64,000 nucleotides of DNA from assembly GCF_008704795.1 (NCBI RefSeq), contig NZ_CP023690.1, forward strand, positions 5,404,501 to 5,468,500, written 5' to 3'. The notes below the pieces were generated by a model that had not been told where the DNA came from, made no database searches, and saw nothing but the letters and a program-made list of their open reading frames with translations. The position numbers were made by a program, and so were the translations under genes. Shown piece by piece: positions 17,499 to 27,024 of the stretch. This DNA is from Streptomyces spectabilis (lineage in GTDB: Bacteria; Actinomycetota; Actinomycetes; Streptomycetales; Streptomycetaceae). The stretch's first letter is position 1. Each line of letters opens with the position of its first letter.

Positions 17499-17504
17499 TC
17501 TGCT

Positions 17505-17957
17505 GTGCCTCGCCCCTTGGGAGAACTCGAAGACGCAGTGATGACGCGGGTGTGGAAGTGGAACCGCCCCGTGACCGTTCGAGAAGTCCTGGAAGACCTT
17601 CAGCAGGAACGGTCGATCGCGTACACCACTGTGATGACCGTTCTGGACAATCTCCATCAGAAGGGCTGGGTACGCCGCGAAGCGGAAGGCCGCGCCTATC
17701 GATATGAGGCGGTCTCGACCCGCGCCGCCTACTCGGCCGCACTCATGAACGAAGCCTGGTCGCAGAGCGACAACCCCGCGGCCGCTCTCGTCGCCTTCTT
17801 CGGCATGATGTCGCCGCAGCAGCGGGAAGCCCTCAGCGACGCGGTCCGCATGGTGGAATCCCATGAGAACCCCGCGAGCCCCGCGAGTCCGGCGAACCAG
17901 GCGAACCCCGAGAACCGCGCGAACCCCGACGGTCCTGACCGGGTGGCCGGGCGATAG
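17505..17957 (+). CDS. BlaI/MecI/CopY-family winged-helix repressor
   Basis: The GTG at 17505 gives 150 residues. The longer open frame upstream runs through the promoter and is rejected. The N-terminal winged helix shows LGELEDAVMTRVWKWNRPVTVREVLEDL, then SIAYTTVMTVLDNLHQKGWVRREAEGRAYRYEA, which is diagnostic for BlaI/MecI proteins. A C-terminal helical dimer region follows, and the tail has Asn/Pro/Ala repeats (NPASPASPANQANPENRANP). No BlaR1-type membrane peptidase is adjacent, so how it is induced is unknown. A palindrome in its own promoter suggests autoregulation. Confidence 0.9.
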   Translation: MPRPLGELEDAVMTRVWKWNRPVTVREVLEDLQQERSIAYTTVMTVLDNLHQKGWVRREAEGRAYRYEAVSTRAAYSAALMNEAWSQSDNPAAALVAFFGMMSPQQREALSDAVRMVESHENPASPASPANQANPENRANPDGPDRVAGR

Positions 17958-17966
17958 CGTCCGCCC

Positions 17967-18560
17967 ATGCCAGCCGAGCCCGACGAACTCCCCGCGGAGC
18001 GATCCGAAGTCCCGCCGCCGTGCGACTCCGCGCCGAATGCCGTCTCCGTACGCAGGGCGCGCACCACGGATGTGCCCGCGGTGCGGTCCCTGCTCGACTC
18101 GTACGCCCGCCGGGGTGTCCTCCTCGACAAAGCGACTGTCACGCTTTACGAGGACATCCAGGAGTTCTGGGTCGCGGAACGCGGCGGCGGCAACGGCAAA
18201 GCCGGGACGGTGGTCGGCTGCGGGGCCCTGCACGTGATGTGGGAAGACCTGGCCGAAGTCCGTACCCTCGCGGTGAATCCTCAGGTCAAGGGCGCGGGCG
18301 TGGGGCATCGGCTGCTCGGTAAGTTGCTGGAGACCGCGCGCTGGCTCGGTGTCCGGCGCGTTTTCTGCCTCACCTTCGAAGTCGACTTCTTCGCCAAGCA
18401 CGGCTTCGTGGAGATCGGCGAGAGGCCCGCGGATACGGTCGACACAGATGTCTACGCGGAGCTCCTTCGTTCCTATGACGAGGGCGTCGCGGAGTTCCTG
18501 GGCCTCGAACGAGTGAAACCGAACACCTTGGGCAACAGCCGGATGCTTCTGCATCTGTGA
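17967..18560 (+). CDS. argA: Short N-acetylglutamate synthase-type GNAT acetyltransferase
   Basis: This 197-residue protein starts at the ATG at 17967, nine bases after the BlaI-type gene. It closely resembles in layout the actinobacterial short N-acetylglutamate synthase, as in mycobacterial ArgA (Rv2747). Shared features include VRRARTTDVPAVRSLLDSYA, KATVTLYEDIQEFWVAE, VVGCGALHVMWEDLAEVRTLAV, a pyrophosphate-binding loop (KGAGVGHRLL), RVFCLTFEVDFFAKHGFVEI, and the ending FLGLERVKPNTLGNSRML. It would acetylate glutamate with acetyl-CoA, the first step of arginine synthesis. About 30 N-terminal residues are extra and Pro-rich. Confidence 0.85.
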   Translation: MPAEPDELPAERSEVPPPCDSAPNAVSVRRARTTDVPAVRSLLDSYARRGVLLDKATVTLYEDIQEFWVAERGGGNGKAGTVVGCGALHVMWEDLAEVRTLAVNPQVKGAGVGHRLLGKLLETARWLGVRRVFCLTFEVDFFAKHGFVEIGERPADTVDTDVYAELLRSYDEGVAEFLGLERVKPNTLGNSRMLLHL

Positions 18561-18688
18561 TCGTGACGGGACTATTCCGGGCTGTCACATGGCGGGGTGG
18601 GCTATGTCCGAAACGCGCATGTTTCCCGGGATCTCGTGGAGCCGGTCTCTCCCAGGGGTTTGTGTTTTTCCAGGAAAAGCGGTTTGCT

Positions 18689-18717
18689 TTCCGACGTACT
18701 GCAGTGCTGCATATAAC
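18689..18717 (+). promoter_or_regulatory. Likely lsr2 promoter
   Basis: TTCCGA (18689-18694) and TATAAC (18712-18717) are separated by 17 bases and lie in a locally AT-rich segment (about 18655-18720) that stands out from its surroundings. The lsr2 GTG start is about 70 bases downstream. The AT-rich stretch could also be a site for Lsr2 itself, which prefers AT-rich DNA. Confidence 0.5.
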
Positions 18718-18785
18718 AGGGGGCGGCGAATCGGCGGCTCAGGCCGCGTGGCCCGGCCCTGAAGTTATCGATGAAAGGAAATCCG

Positions 18786-19121
18786 GTGGCACAGAAGGTT
18801 CAGGTCCTTCTTGTCGATGACCTCGACGGCGGCGAGGCGGACGAGACCGTGACGTTCGCCCTTGACGGCAAGAGCTACGAGATCGATCTCACCACCGCCA
18901 ACGCAGACAAGCTCCGCGGGCTTCTCGAGCCGTACCTCAAGGGCGGTCGGCGCACCGGGGGCCGCGCGAGCGGTCGTGGCAAGGGGCGTGCTCCGGCGGC
19001 GAGCCAGAGCCAGGACACCGCGCAGATCCGCGCCTGGGCGAAGGACAACGGCTTCGAGGTCAACGACCGCGGCCGCGTCCCCGCGTCCATCCGCGAGGCC
19101 TACGAGAAGGCCAACGGCTGA
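18786..19121 (+). CDS. lsr2: Nucleoid-associated xenogeneic silencer Lsr2
   Basis: The GTG at 18786, with AAAGGA about seven bases upstream, gives 111 residues starting AQKVQVLLVDDLDGGEADETVTFALDGKSYEIDL. Residues 1-60 form the N-terminal dimerisation/oligomerisation domain. A Gly/Arg-rich linker follows, then the C-terminal DNA-binding domain (AQIRAWAKDNGFEVNDRGRVPASIREAYEKA), whose RGR motif inserts into the minor groove of AT-rich DNA. Lsr2 silences AT-rich and acquired genes, including secondary-metabolite clusters. Its 3' end overlaps the convergent SCO3374-family gene by 22 bp. Confidence 0.97.
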   Translation: MAQKVQVLLVDDLDGGEADETVTFALDGKSYEIDLTTANADKLRGLLEPYLKGGRRTGGRASGRGKGRAPAASQSQDTAQIRAWAKDNGFEVNDRGRVPASIREAYEKANG

Positions 19122-19756
19122 TTGCTCGTACGCCGCAAGCGGATCCGGTGGCACTGCGTCGCCGCCGTGTCCACGAGCCGTACGAGATCGGAGCCCGTGG
19201 CGGAGCCGGAATGGGGGTCGGTTCCGCTGCCGTCCAGGGCCCGCGCCGCAGCGCGCGGCGCCGGGGCCGCCAGCGTCGTGAGCGACGGCAGCGCGGCTTC
19301 CACTTCGTGTCCGGGCTCCGGGGGGCGCAGCCAGGCGGCGGCCCCCCGTGAGCCGGGCATTCCCGGCGGTGTCGGGGCGTCGATCAGGCCGCCCGTGCCG
19401 ATCGCCGTGAGATCCAGGGGAATGTCCCCCCACTCCAGCCAGTCGAGCAGCCCCGGCAGCTCATCGGCGCTGCCCGCGGCCACCAGGAGCCGCATCGTCC
19501 CGCCGTGCAGGGCCACGGGCGCCTTCGGGCCCAGGTGGCGCAGCGCGGCGAAGCCCGCCTCGGCGGGCAGCTGAAGGACGTCGAAGCGCACGCCCGTGAC
19601 CAGACGGAGGGCCGTCCCGGGCCCCGGCCCGGTGCGCACCGGCCAGCCGAGGTCCCGCTCGTACCACCGTCGTACCGGGTCGTCCCGCAGCGCGCTGTCG
19701 CGCCGGGTACGCGGTTCGGCGGGCGGCCGGGGGTGCGGAACGCTGGGGAGGGCCAT
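19100..19756 (-). CDS. SCO3374-family protein of unknown function
   Basis: This 218-residue frame starts at the ATG at 19756 and lies tail-to-tail with lsr2, matching the position and character of the actinobacterial SCO3374 family as I remember it. The N terminus has RRWYERDLGWPVRTGPGPGTALRLVTGVRFDVLQLPAEAGFAAL. This resembles the opening of bifunctional primase/polymerase (prim-pol) N-terminal domains, but no full catalytic set is visible. The middle has LHGGTMRLLVAAGSADELPGLLDWLEWGDIPLDLTAIG. A low-complexity Ala/Pro region and a basic tail end the protein. The function is unknown, and the prim-pol resemblance is tentative. Confidence 0.8.
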   Translation of the reverse strand: MALPSVPHPRPPAEPRTRRDSALRDDPVRRWYERDLGWPVRTGPGPGTALRLVTGVRFDVLQLPAEAGFAALRHLGPKAPVALHGGTMRLLVAAGSADELPGLLDWLEWGDIPLDLTAIGTGGLIDAPTPPGMPGSRGAAAWLRPPEPGHEVEAALPSLTTLAAPAPRAAARALDGSGTDPHSGSATGSDLVRLVDTAATQCHRIRLRRTSNQPLAFS

Positions 19757-19874
19757 GTCAGGAGCAACCGCCCGAGGCGTACGGGAGTTACGGCAGGCAT
19801 CACGCAGGGTGGTGCACTGGTTGCGTACGGTGGCGAAATCGGGGGCGTGTCAGGGCTCTCTTCGGCGCAAGGGT

Positions 19875-19888
19875 GTTCGCCCGTAGCG
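19875..19888. promoter_or_regulatory. ClgR-box-like sequence GTTCGC-N5-GCG, site 1
   Basis: The sequence GTTCGCCCGTAGCG fits the reported Streptomyces ClgR operator form GTTCGC-N5-GCG and lies about 335 bp upstream of clpC. ClgR activates clp and lon genes. The 466-bp gap (19757-20222) between the SCO3374-family gene and clpC has no gene and probably holds the clpC control region. Confidence 0.5.
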
Positions 19889-19981
19889 GAGGGAACCGGT
19901 GTGCGCCGCATGGAGTGTCAGTGCATACGGGTAAGACATCCCTAGTGGGGAGGGGCGACACGCAGTGTTCAGGCGTCTCAC

Positions 19982-19995
19982 GTTCGCCAACGGCG
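19982..19995. promoter_or_regulatory. ClgR-box-like sequence GTTCGC-N5-GCG, site 2
   Basis: The sequence GTTCGCCAACGGCG is a second match to the same spaced motif, 107 bp after the first and about 228 bp before the clpC start. Two correctly spaced copies upstream of clpC favour a real ClgR-dependent promoter. Confidence 0.55.
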
Positions 19996-20222
19996 TACTG
20001 ATGGCGAGGGTAACCGCTTGGCCTGCGGGAACATCGTCTCGCACCATCAGGTTGGAGCATGTGTCGGCGTTGGAGTCAGGAACCGTTCCCTACGGTAGTG
20101 AGGGTGATCCGGACGGGTGTCGGCAGTTGGAATGAGCGGTCCCCGCTTGCGGGACTAAGCTGCGGAAGGACAGGGAGGGGACCGACCCCTTACTGCCTGA
20201 CCGCTCTGAGGAGCGATTAACG

Positions 20223-22748
<2,526 letters not shown>

Positions 22749-22768
22749 CCCTTCGAGGGCGCGCTGAC

Positions 22769-22809
22769 GGGGCTGCCCCGGACCGTACGAAACGGTCCGG
22801 GGCAGCCCC
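22769..22809. terminator. Long perfect hairpin between clpC and the NACHT cassette
   Basis: GGGGCTGCCCCGGACCGT (22769-22786) pairs perfectly with the 18 bases at 22792-22809 around an ACGAA loop and is followed by GTTTCGG. It lies between two convergent units and can act in both directions, ending clpC and, read on the other strand, the NACHT operon, whose last stop codon is at 22818. Confidence 0.85.
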
Positions 22810-22817
22810 GTTTCGGT

Positions 22818-25800
22818 CTAGGAGGTCGAGGTGTTCCAGAAGGTCTTCCGGACCTCGACCCGGGCGTGGGGGAAGAGCCCCTCATAGCGGTCAGCCGGAA
22901 AGTATCGTTGGCCTGCGGGCGTGATGACGACCTCGCGTACACCAGGGAAGACCCGAGGCAGGTGCGAGAGGTCTTCGGTCCCGTACAAGGGGAAGAGGCG
23001 GAGCGTCGCGATTCGGGGGAGTTCAGGGGCTTCCTGAAGGTAGGGAAGCACGGGCGGCTCCAGGAGGAGTTCATCCAGGGAGGGATGAGCGGCCAGTTCC
23101 TCGAAGTCCGCTGAGGTCGGCTCGCATTCGCCCATGGCCAGCATCAGGTAGGTCAAGGTCGGCCAGCGGCCGAGACCTCGCAAGCCCGATGTGCCCAGGG
23201 CTCCGTCATACAGGCTCAGGTTCTCCAAGGGGGCACCAGTAGGCAGCGACGCGGTGAGGTCGTCGCCGTTCAGGGTGTAGTTGATACCAAGTACGCGCAG
23301 TGTCCTCAGCTGTTTCAGACCGCGTATGGAATCGGCATTGCCCGTACCGCGCAGGTACAGCCTTTCCAGGGCCAATGAGGCCATGGGCGCGAGATCAATG
23401 GGCGTTGGGCAGTTGGACACCGTGAGCTGACGGAGACGGCGCAGCCTGGTGAATGGGCTGAGGTCGTTCAGCATCGGGTTGTCGAAGACCGTGAGGCGCG
23501 TGAGGACGTCCGGATCGACGAAGGCGAGGAGTTCCTCGGCCGTGTAGGCGCCGGAAATACTCATCCGCGCAAAGGGGCCGATCCGGCGGAGGGCTTGTGC
23601 CTGGGCGCGGCTCCGCGCCGTGAAGTAGAGCTCGTCCGGGGAGACATGGGCCAGGACTTCATCGGCGTACTCCTCGGTGTCGAACTGGATCCAGGCAGAG
23701 TTGAGTTGGGAGCACACCCGGGTGTCGGCGTGGGTCCGGAACCGCTTCAGGACCGGCAGGGCGAACTCGTCGCCCACCAGACCGGCCGTGACGACCACGC
23801 CCAGGGCCTCGTCGTCCGAGAGCCCCTCCGGGCCGGGAAGCAGTTCCAGGGCCAGGGGGCCCGCCTCCGCCAGGACGCGGGCCTCGGCCGCCGTGCGGGG
23901 CGGGATGAGGCCCGCGGCCCGGGTCTCGACCTCCTTGTGGACGGCAGGGTCGAGGGTCGTCGCGTCCTCCAGGCAGGCCAGGGCGAGGAGGCCGACCCGG
24001 GCGGAGCCGTCGGCGGCGAGCAGTTTGCGCAGCAGCGCGGCGCGTTCGCGGGGGCGGGCGTGGGCGACGGCCATGCGGATCACGTCCTCCCAGCCGGTGT
24101 CGCCCGCGTGGCTCACGAGGGCGTCGAGGTGGCCGTCGGACACGGCGGCCCGCGCGCCCAGGTAGTCCTGGAAGGTGCGGTGGACGAAGTCCACGACGCC
24201 GGGCCCCGGCTCGCGCAGCAGTCCGCTGCGCAGCAGCAGATGGCGGAAGACCGCGTCGGCGTCGCCCTGCGCGGCGGCGGAGGCGACGGTGGGCAGGGCG
24301 CGCTCCAGGAGCAGCACCGCGCCGTCCTGGTCCATTTCGGTGCGGCCGCTGAGGATCAGGCTGTAGGCGAGGGACTGGAGGAGTTCGAGCTTGGCCTCCT
24401 CGCCCAGTTCGATGCCGTCGGCCGTGCCGCCCATGCCGCGTTCGCGGTCGCGGCGGGTGAGGAGCATGGAGAGCGCGGCGTCGTACAGCTCCTTGCGGCC
24501 CTGCGGCAGGAAGCCGCGGCGCTCGCGGTGCAGGGCGCACATCAGGCCGCACATGAGGGGGTTGGTGGCCATGCGGGCCAGGTCGCGTTTGCCGCGCAGG
24601 GCGGTCAGGAGCCGGTCCTCGTAGTCGCGCGCGTCGGCGGCCGTGTGCCAGCGGCGTACGAAGGTGGCCACGTCGGCGCGTTTCATCGGGGCCAGGGTCA
24701 GCTCGTGGAAGCCCTGCTCCGCGAGCCAGGTGGGGCGGACGGCGGTGGGGCGGGTGGTGACGAGCCACCGGTTGTCGGGGTAGGCGCGGGTGAGGTCGAG
24801 GAGCCAGTCGCGGGTGCGGGCGCGGTCGGCGGCCGGGACCTCGTCGATGCCGTCGACCATGACGAGGCCGCGCCCGGCGGCCAGGACGCGTTCGGCCCAG
24901 CCGTCGGGGGCTCCGAGCGGGCAGGACACGGCGGTCAGGAAGGCGCCGGGCCCCGGCAGGGCGGGCGCGCGCACGAGGGTGCGCAGGGGGAGGACGAAGG
25001 GCACCCGGGTGCCCTCGTGGGCCGCCGAGACCGCGAGCCACTGGACGAGCGTGGTCTTGCCGGAGCCCGCCTCGCCGCGCAGCAGGACGCGGGGCCGGCC
25101 GGTGAACGTGGCGGCGGCGGAGAGCGGGACCGTGACGAGGGCGGCGCCCATGTGGTCACCGACCGAGTACTCCTCGTACGTGGTCGCCTCCAGGGTCAGA
25201 TAGGCGACCTCCAGGGGCCAGCGGTCGGGGGACTCGCGCAGGTCGATGCCGTAGATGGTGAGGTGGTTGTGCTTGTCGGCGACGTACGGGAGGTAGCGGC
25301 GCTCGAAGGAGGCGTCCTGGGCGCTGGGGCGGGGGTTCCTTCGGATCAACTCGTCAATTTTGACTATGAGTTCCGCCTGGGACCTGCTCTGTTCCACCAG
25401 GGTGCGGGCCGTGAAGGTGCTGCGCTGGGTGAAGAAGTGCAGGATGTGCACGCACGCCCACTCCGTGACGGAGTCCAGGAAGACGGTGGCGTCCGTGGAG
25501 AGCCCGGGTGCGTGCGTGTGGAGCTTGCGGGCCAGCGTCCGATGGCCGAGGCGGACCGCCTGGACGTCGTCCATGTCCAGGTCGCCGAGGGCGAGCAGCC
25601 GACTCGCGAGGGCGTCGGTGACGGCGGTCTCCTCGTCGGCCGGGAAGGGCGGCTCGCCCGGCGACTCCACGGCTCGCCGGACCAGTTGACCGGCCAGCTT
25701 CCGTACGTCGCGCTCGTCCAGGGCGCGCTTCTCGCCCCGGAACGAGACGAGCGCGGAGAGGCGCACGGGCCGGTCCGCGAGCCCCGCGCCCGGACCTTCG

Positions 25801-25874
25801 CGTACGAAGAGCTTCCGCACGAGAGGGGTGAGGGCGCTCGACGCCAGGCGCGTGCCGAGGAGGAGGGGGTCCAT
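22818..25874 (-). CDS. NACHT-domain STAND ATPase with C-terminal leucine-rich repeats (bNACHT 1)
   Basis: This is a 1018-residue protein from the ATG at 25874. Residues 1-250 are a helical N-terminal domain shared with the second NACHT protein (LVRKLF, LHFFTQRST, RSQAELIVKIDELIRRNP, LTIYGIDLRESPDRWPLEVAY). The NACHT ATPase follows, with Walker A GEAGSGKT (267-274), Walker B GLVMVDGIDEVP (336-347) and the sensor NRWLVTTRPTA. NPLMCGLMCALHR and VDFVHRTFQDYLGARAAV mark the helical NACHT-associated region. The last 220 or so residues form degenerate leucine-rich repeats, a likely sensor. Bacterial NACHT proteins include anti-phage defence NLR relatives. It is the last gene of the three-gene cassette, and a defence role is inferred. 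Confidence 0.88.
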   Translation of the reverse strand: MDPLLLGTRLASSALTPLVRKLFVREGPGAGLADRPVRLSALVSFRGEKRALDERDVRKLAGQLVRRAVESPGEPPFPADEETAVTDALASRLLALGDLDMDDVQAVRLGHRTLARKLHTHAPGLSTDATVFLDSVTEWACVHILHFFTQRSTFTARTLVEQSRSQAELIVKIDELIRRNPRPSAQDASFERRYLPYVADKHNHLTIYGIDLRESPDRWPLEVAYLTLEATTYEEYSVGDHMGAALVTVPLSAAATFTGRPRVLLRGEAGSGKTTLVQWLAVSAAHEGTRVPFVLPLRTLVRAPALPGPGAFLTAVSCPLGAPDGWAERVLAAGRGLVMVDGIDEVPAADRARTRDWLLDLTRAYPDNRWLVTTRPTAVRPTWLAEQGFHELTLAPMKRADVATFVRRWHTAADARDYEDRLLTALRGKRDLARMATNPLMCGLMCALHRERRGFLPQGRKELYDAALSMLLTRRDRERGMGGTADGIELGEEAKLELLQSLAYSLILSGRTEMDQDGAVLLLERALPTVASAAAQGDADAVFRHLLLRSGLLREPGPGVVDFVHRTFQDYLGARAAVSDGHLDALVSHAGDTGWEDVIRMAVAHARPRERAALLRKLLAADGSARVGLLALACLEDATTLDPAVHKEVETRAAGLIPPRTAAEARVLAEAGPLALELLPGPEGLSDDEALGVVVTAGLVGDEFALPVLKRFRTHADTRVCSQLNSAWIQFDTEEYADEVLAHVSPDELYFTARSRAQAQALRRIGPFARMSISGAYTAEELLAFVDPDVLTRLTVFDNPMLNDLSPFTRLRRLRQLTVSNCPTPIDLAPMASLALERLYLRGTGNADSIRGLKQLRTLRVLGINYTLNGDDLTASLPTGAPLENLSLYDGALGTSGLRGLGRWPTLTYLMLAMGECEPTSADFEELAAHPSLDELLLEPPVLPYLQEAPELPRIATLRLFPLYGTEDLSHLPRVFPGVREVVITPAGQRYFPADRYEGLFPHARVEVRKTFWNTSTS

Positions 25875-25930
25875 GGGCGCTGCCTACCCCTTCGGAGCGG
25901 CGGCCTATCCCCGCGGGGCGCGGCCCGCCC

Positions 25931-26911
25931 TCACAGGTGCGGGGCGGCGTCGACCGGGCCGATGGCCTCCCGCAGCACCCGCGCCAGGTCCTCCTCGGTG
26001 GGCAGCAGCTGCCGGCCGCGCGGGGGCAGCGAGGTGTAGGTGGCCTGGCCGCTGCTCGTCTCGATGAGCACGCCGATGGTGGGCGCGTCCCGGTCGGGGT
26101 CGCGCACAAGGCGGTCCACCGCCCGCACCTGGGTGTCCAGGCGGGTGAGGTGGGTGGGCCGCGCGGTCGTCGTACCGAGGGCGCAGGCGACGTAACGGCG
26201 CAGGGTGAGGTGGTAGAAGAGCAGGTCCACGCGGTGGTACTGGTCACCGGCGAGGACGGGGTAGCGGCAGCCGACGAAGGCGAAGCCGGTGCCGAGGCCG
26301 GTGAGGACCCGGACCATCCGGTTCGCGATCGACTCCTCGTACGTGGGGTCGGCCGCGGGGCGCTGGTCGTCCAGGCGCAGGAAGTCCAGGCGGTAGGGGT
26401 CGCAGGCGAGTTCGGCGAGGGCCGGGGAGCCGTCCGGCAGGGTGGCGTCGTCCGGGAGCGGGGTGGTGCCGCGCTGCGGGAGGTGCAGGCGCTGGCGGAT
26501 GGCCAGGTTCAGCTGCGCCCGCGACCAGCCGTTGCGTACTGCCTCGGTGGCGTAGAAGTCCCGCTCCGCGCGGGTGTGCAGCTTGTCGAGCAGCACCGTG
26601 ATGTGGCTCCAGGGGAGCTGGGCGACCGGGCGCTGGGTGATGAGCGCGGGCCAGGTGTGCGCCATCTTCGGGGTCTGCACGAGGTTCCGGTACGAGAAGA
26701 TCCGCTGCCGGGGGAAGGCGCCCCGGAGGTCCGTGGCGAGACGGGCCACGATGCCGGTGCCCCAGCCGTCCTCTGTCTGGCGGGCGAGGATCAGCTTGCC
26801 GATCCGCCAGTACATCTGGACCAGTTCGGTGTTCACGGCCCTCCGGGTGCGGAGGCGGGCCCCCTCTGCCGTGGCCTTCGCTTCGGCCAGCAGATCTTCG
26901 TACTTGTGCAT
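25931..26911 (-). CDS. DUF1016/YhcG-family protein with degraded PD-(D/E)xK active site
   Basis: This 326-residue protein starts at the ATG at 26911. The N-terminal DUF1016 DNA-binding region (residues 20-140) is well kept: VNTELVQMYWRIGKLI, FPRQRIFSYRNLVQTPKMAHTW, LPWSHITVLLDKL, ERDFYATEAVRNGWSRAQLNLAI. The C-terminal nuclease-like domain keeps the strand with Asp (HRVDLLFYH, D229). However, where family members have (E/D)LK, this protein has ALG (244-246), and the following KxxGQMNFY block is replaced. So it probably binds DNA without cutting. It lies 56 bp before one NACHT gene and 113 bp after the other, in the same direction. Confidence 0.85.
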   Translation of the reverse strand: MHKYEDLLAEAKATAEGARLRTRRAVNTELVQMYWRIGKLILARQTEDGWGTGIVARLATDLRGAFPRQRIFSYRNLVQTPKMAHTWPALITQRPVAQLPWSHITVLLDKLHTRAERDFYATEAVRNGWSRAQLNLAIRQRLHLPQRGTTPLPDDATLPDGSPALAELACDPYRLDFLRLDDQRPAADPTYEESIANRMVRVLTGLGTGFAFVGCRYPVLAGDQYHRVDLLFYHLTLRRYVACALGTTTARPTHLTRLDTQVRAVDRLVRDPDRDAPTIGVLIETSSGQATYTSLPPRGRQLLPTEEDLARVLREAIGPVDAAPHL

Positions 26912-27024
26912 GGGGCGAGGCTCGCGCAGCCGGTGCTTTACAGGGGCGGGAACTCTGTGGGGTCATCCGAACGTGTGGGGGTGGTTTGGGAGTTCGGCTT
27001 CTTAAGGGGCACGGAGCGGCTGTT

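Noticed and set aside
23595..26039. Plus-strand frame across the first NACHT gene
   Set aside because: Low-complexity Gly/Val/Ala/Gln composition and exact antiphase to the NACHT gene; not a second gene.
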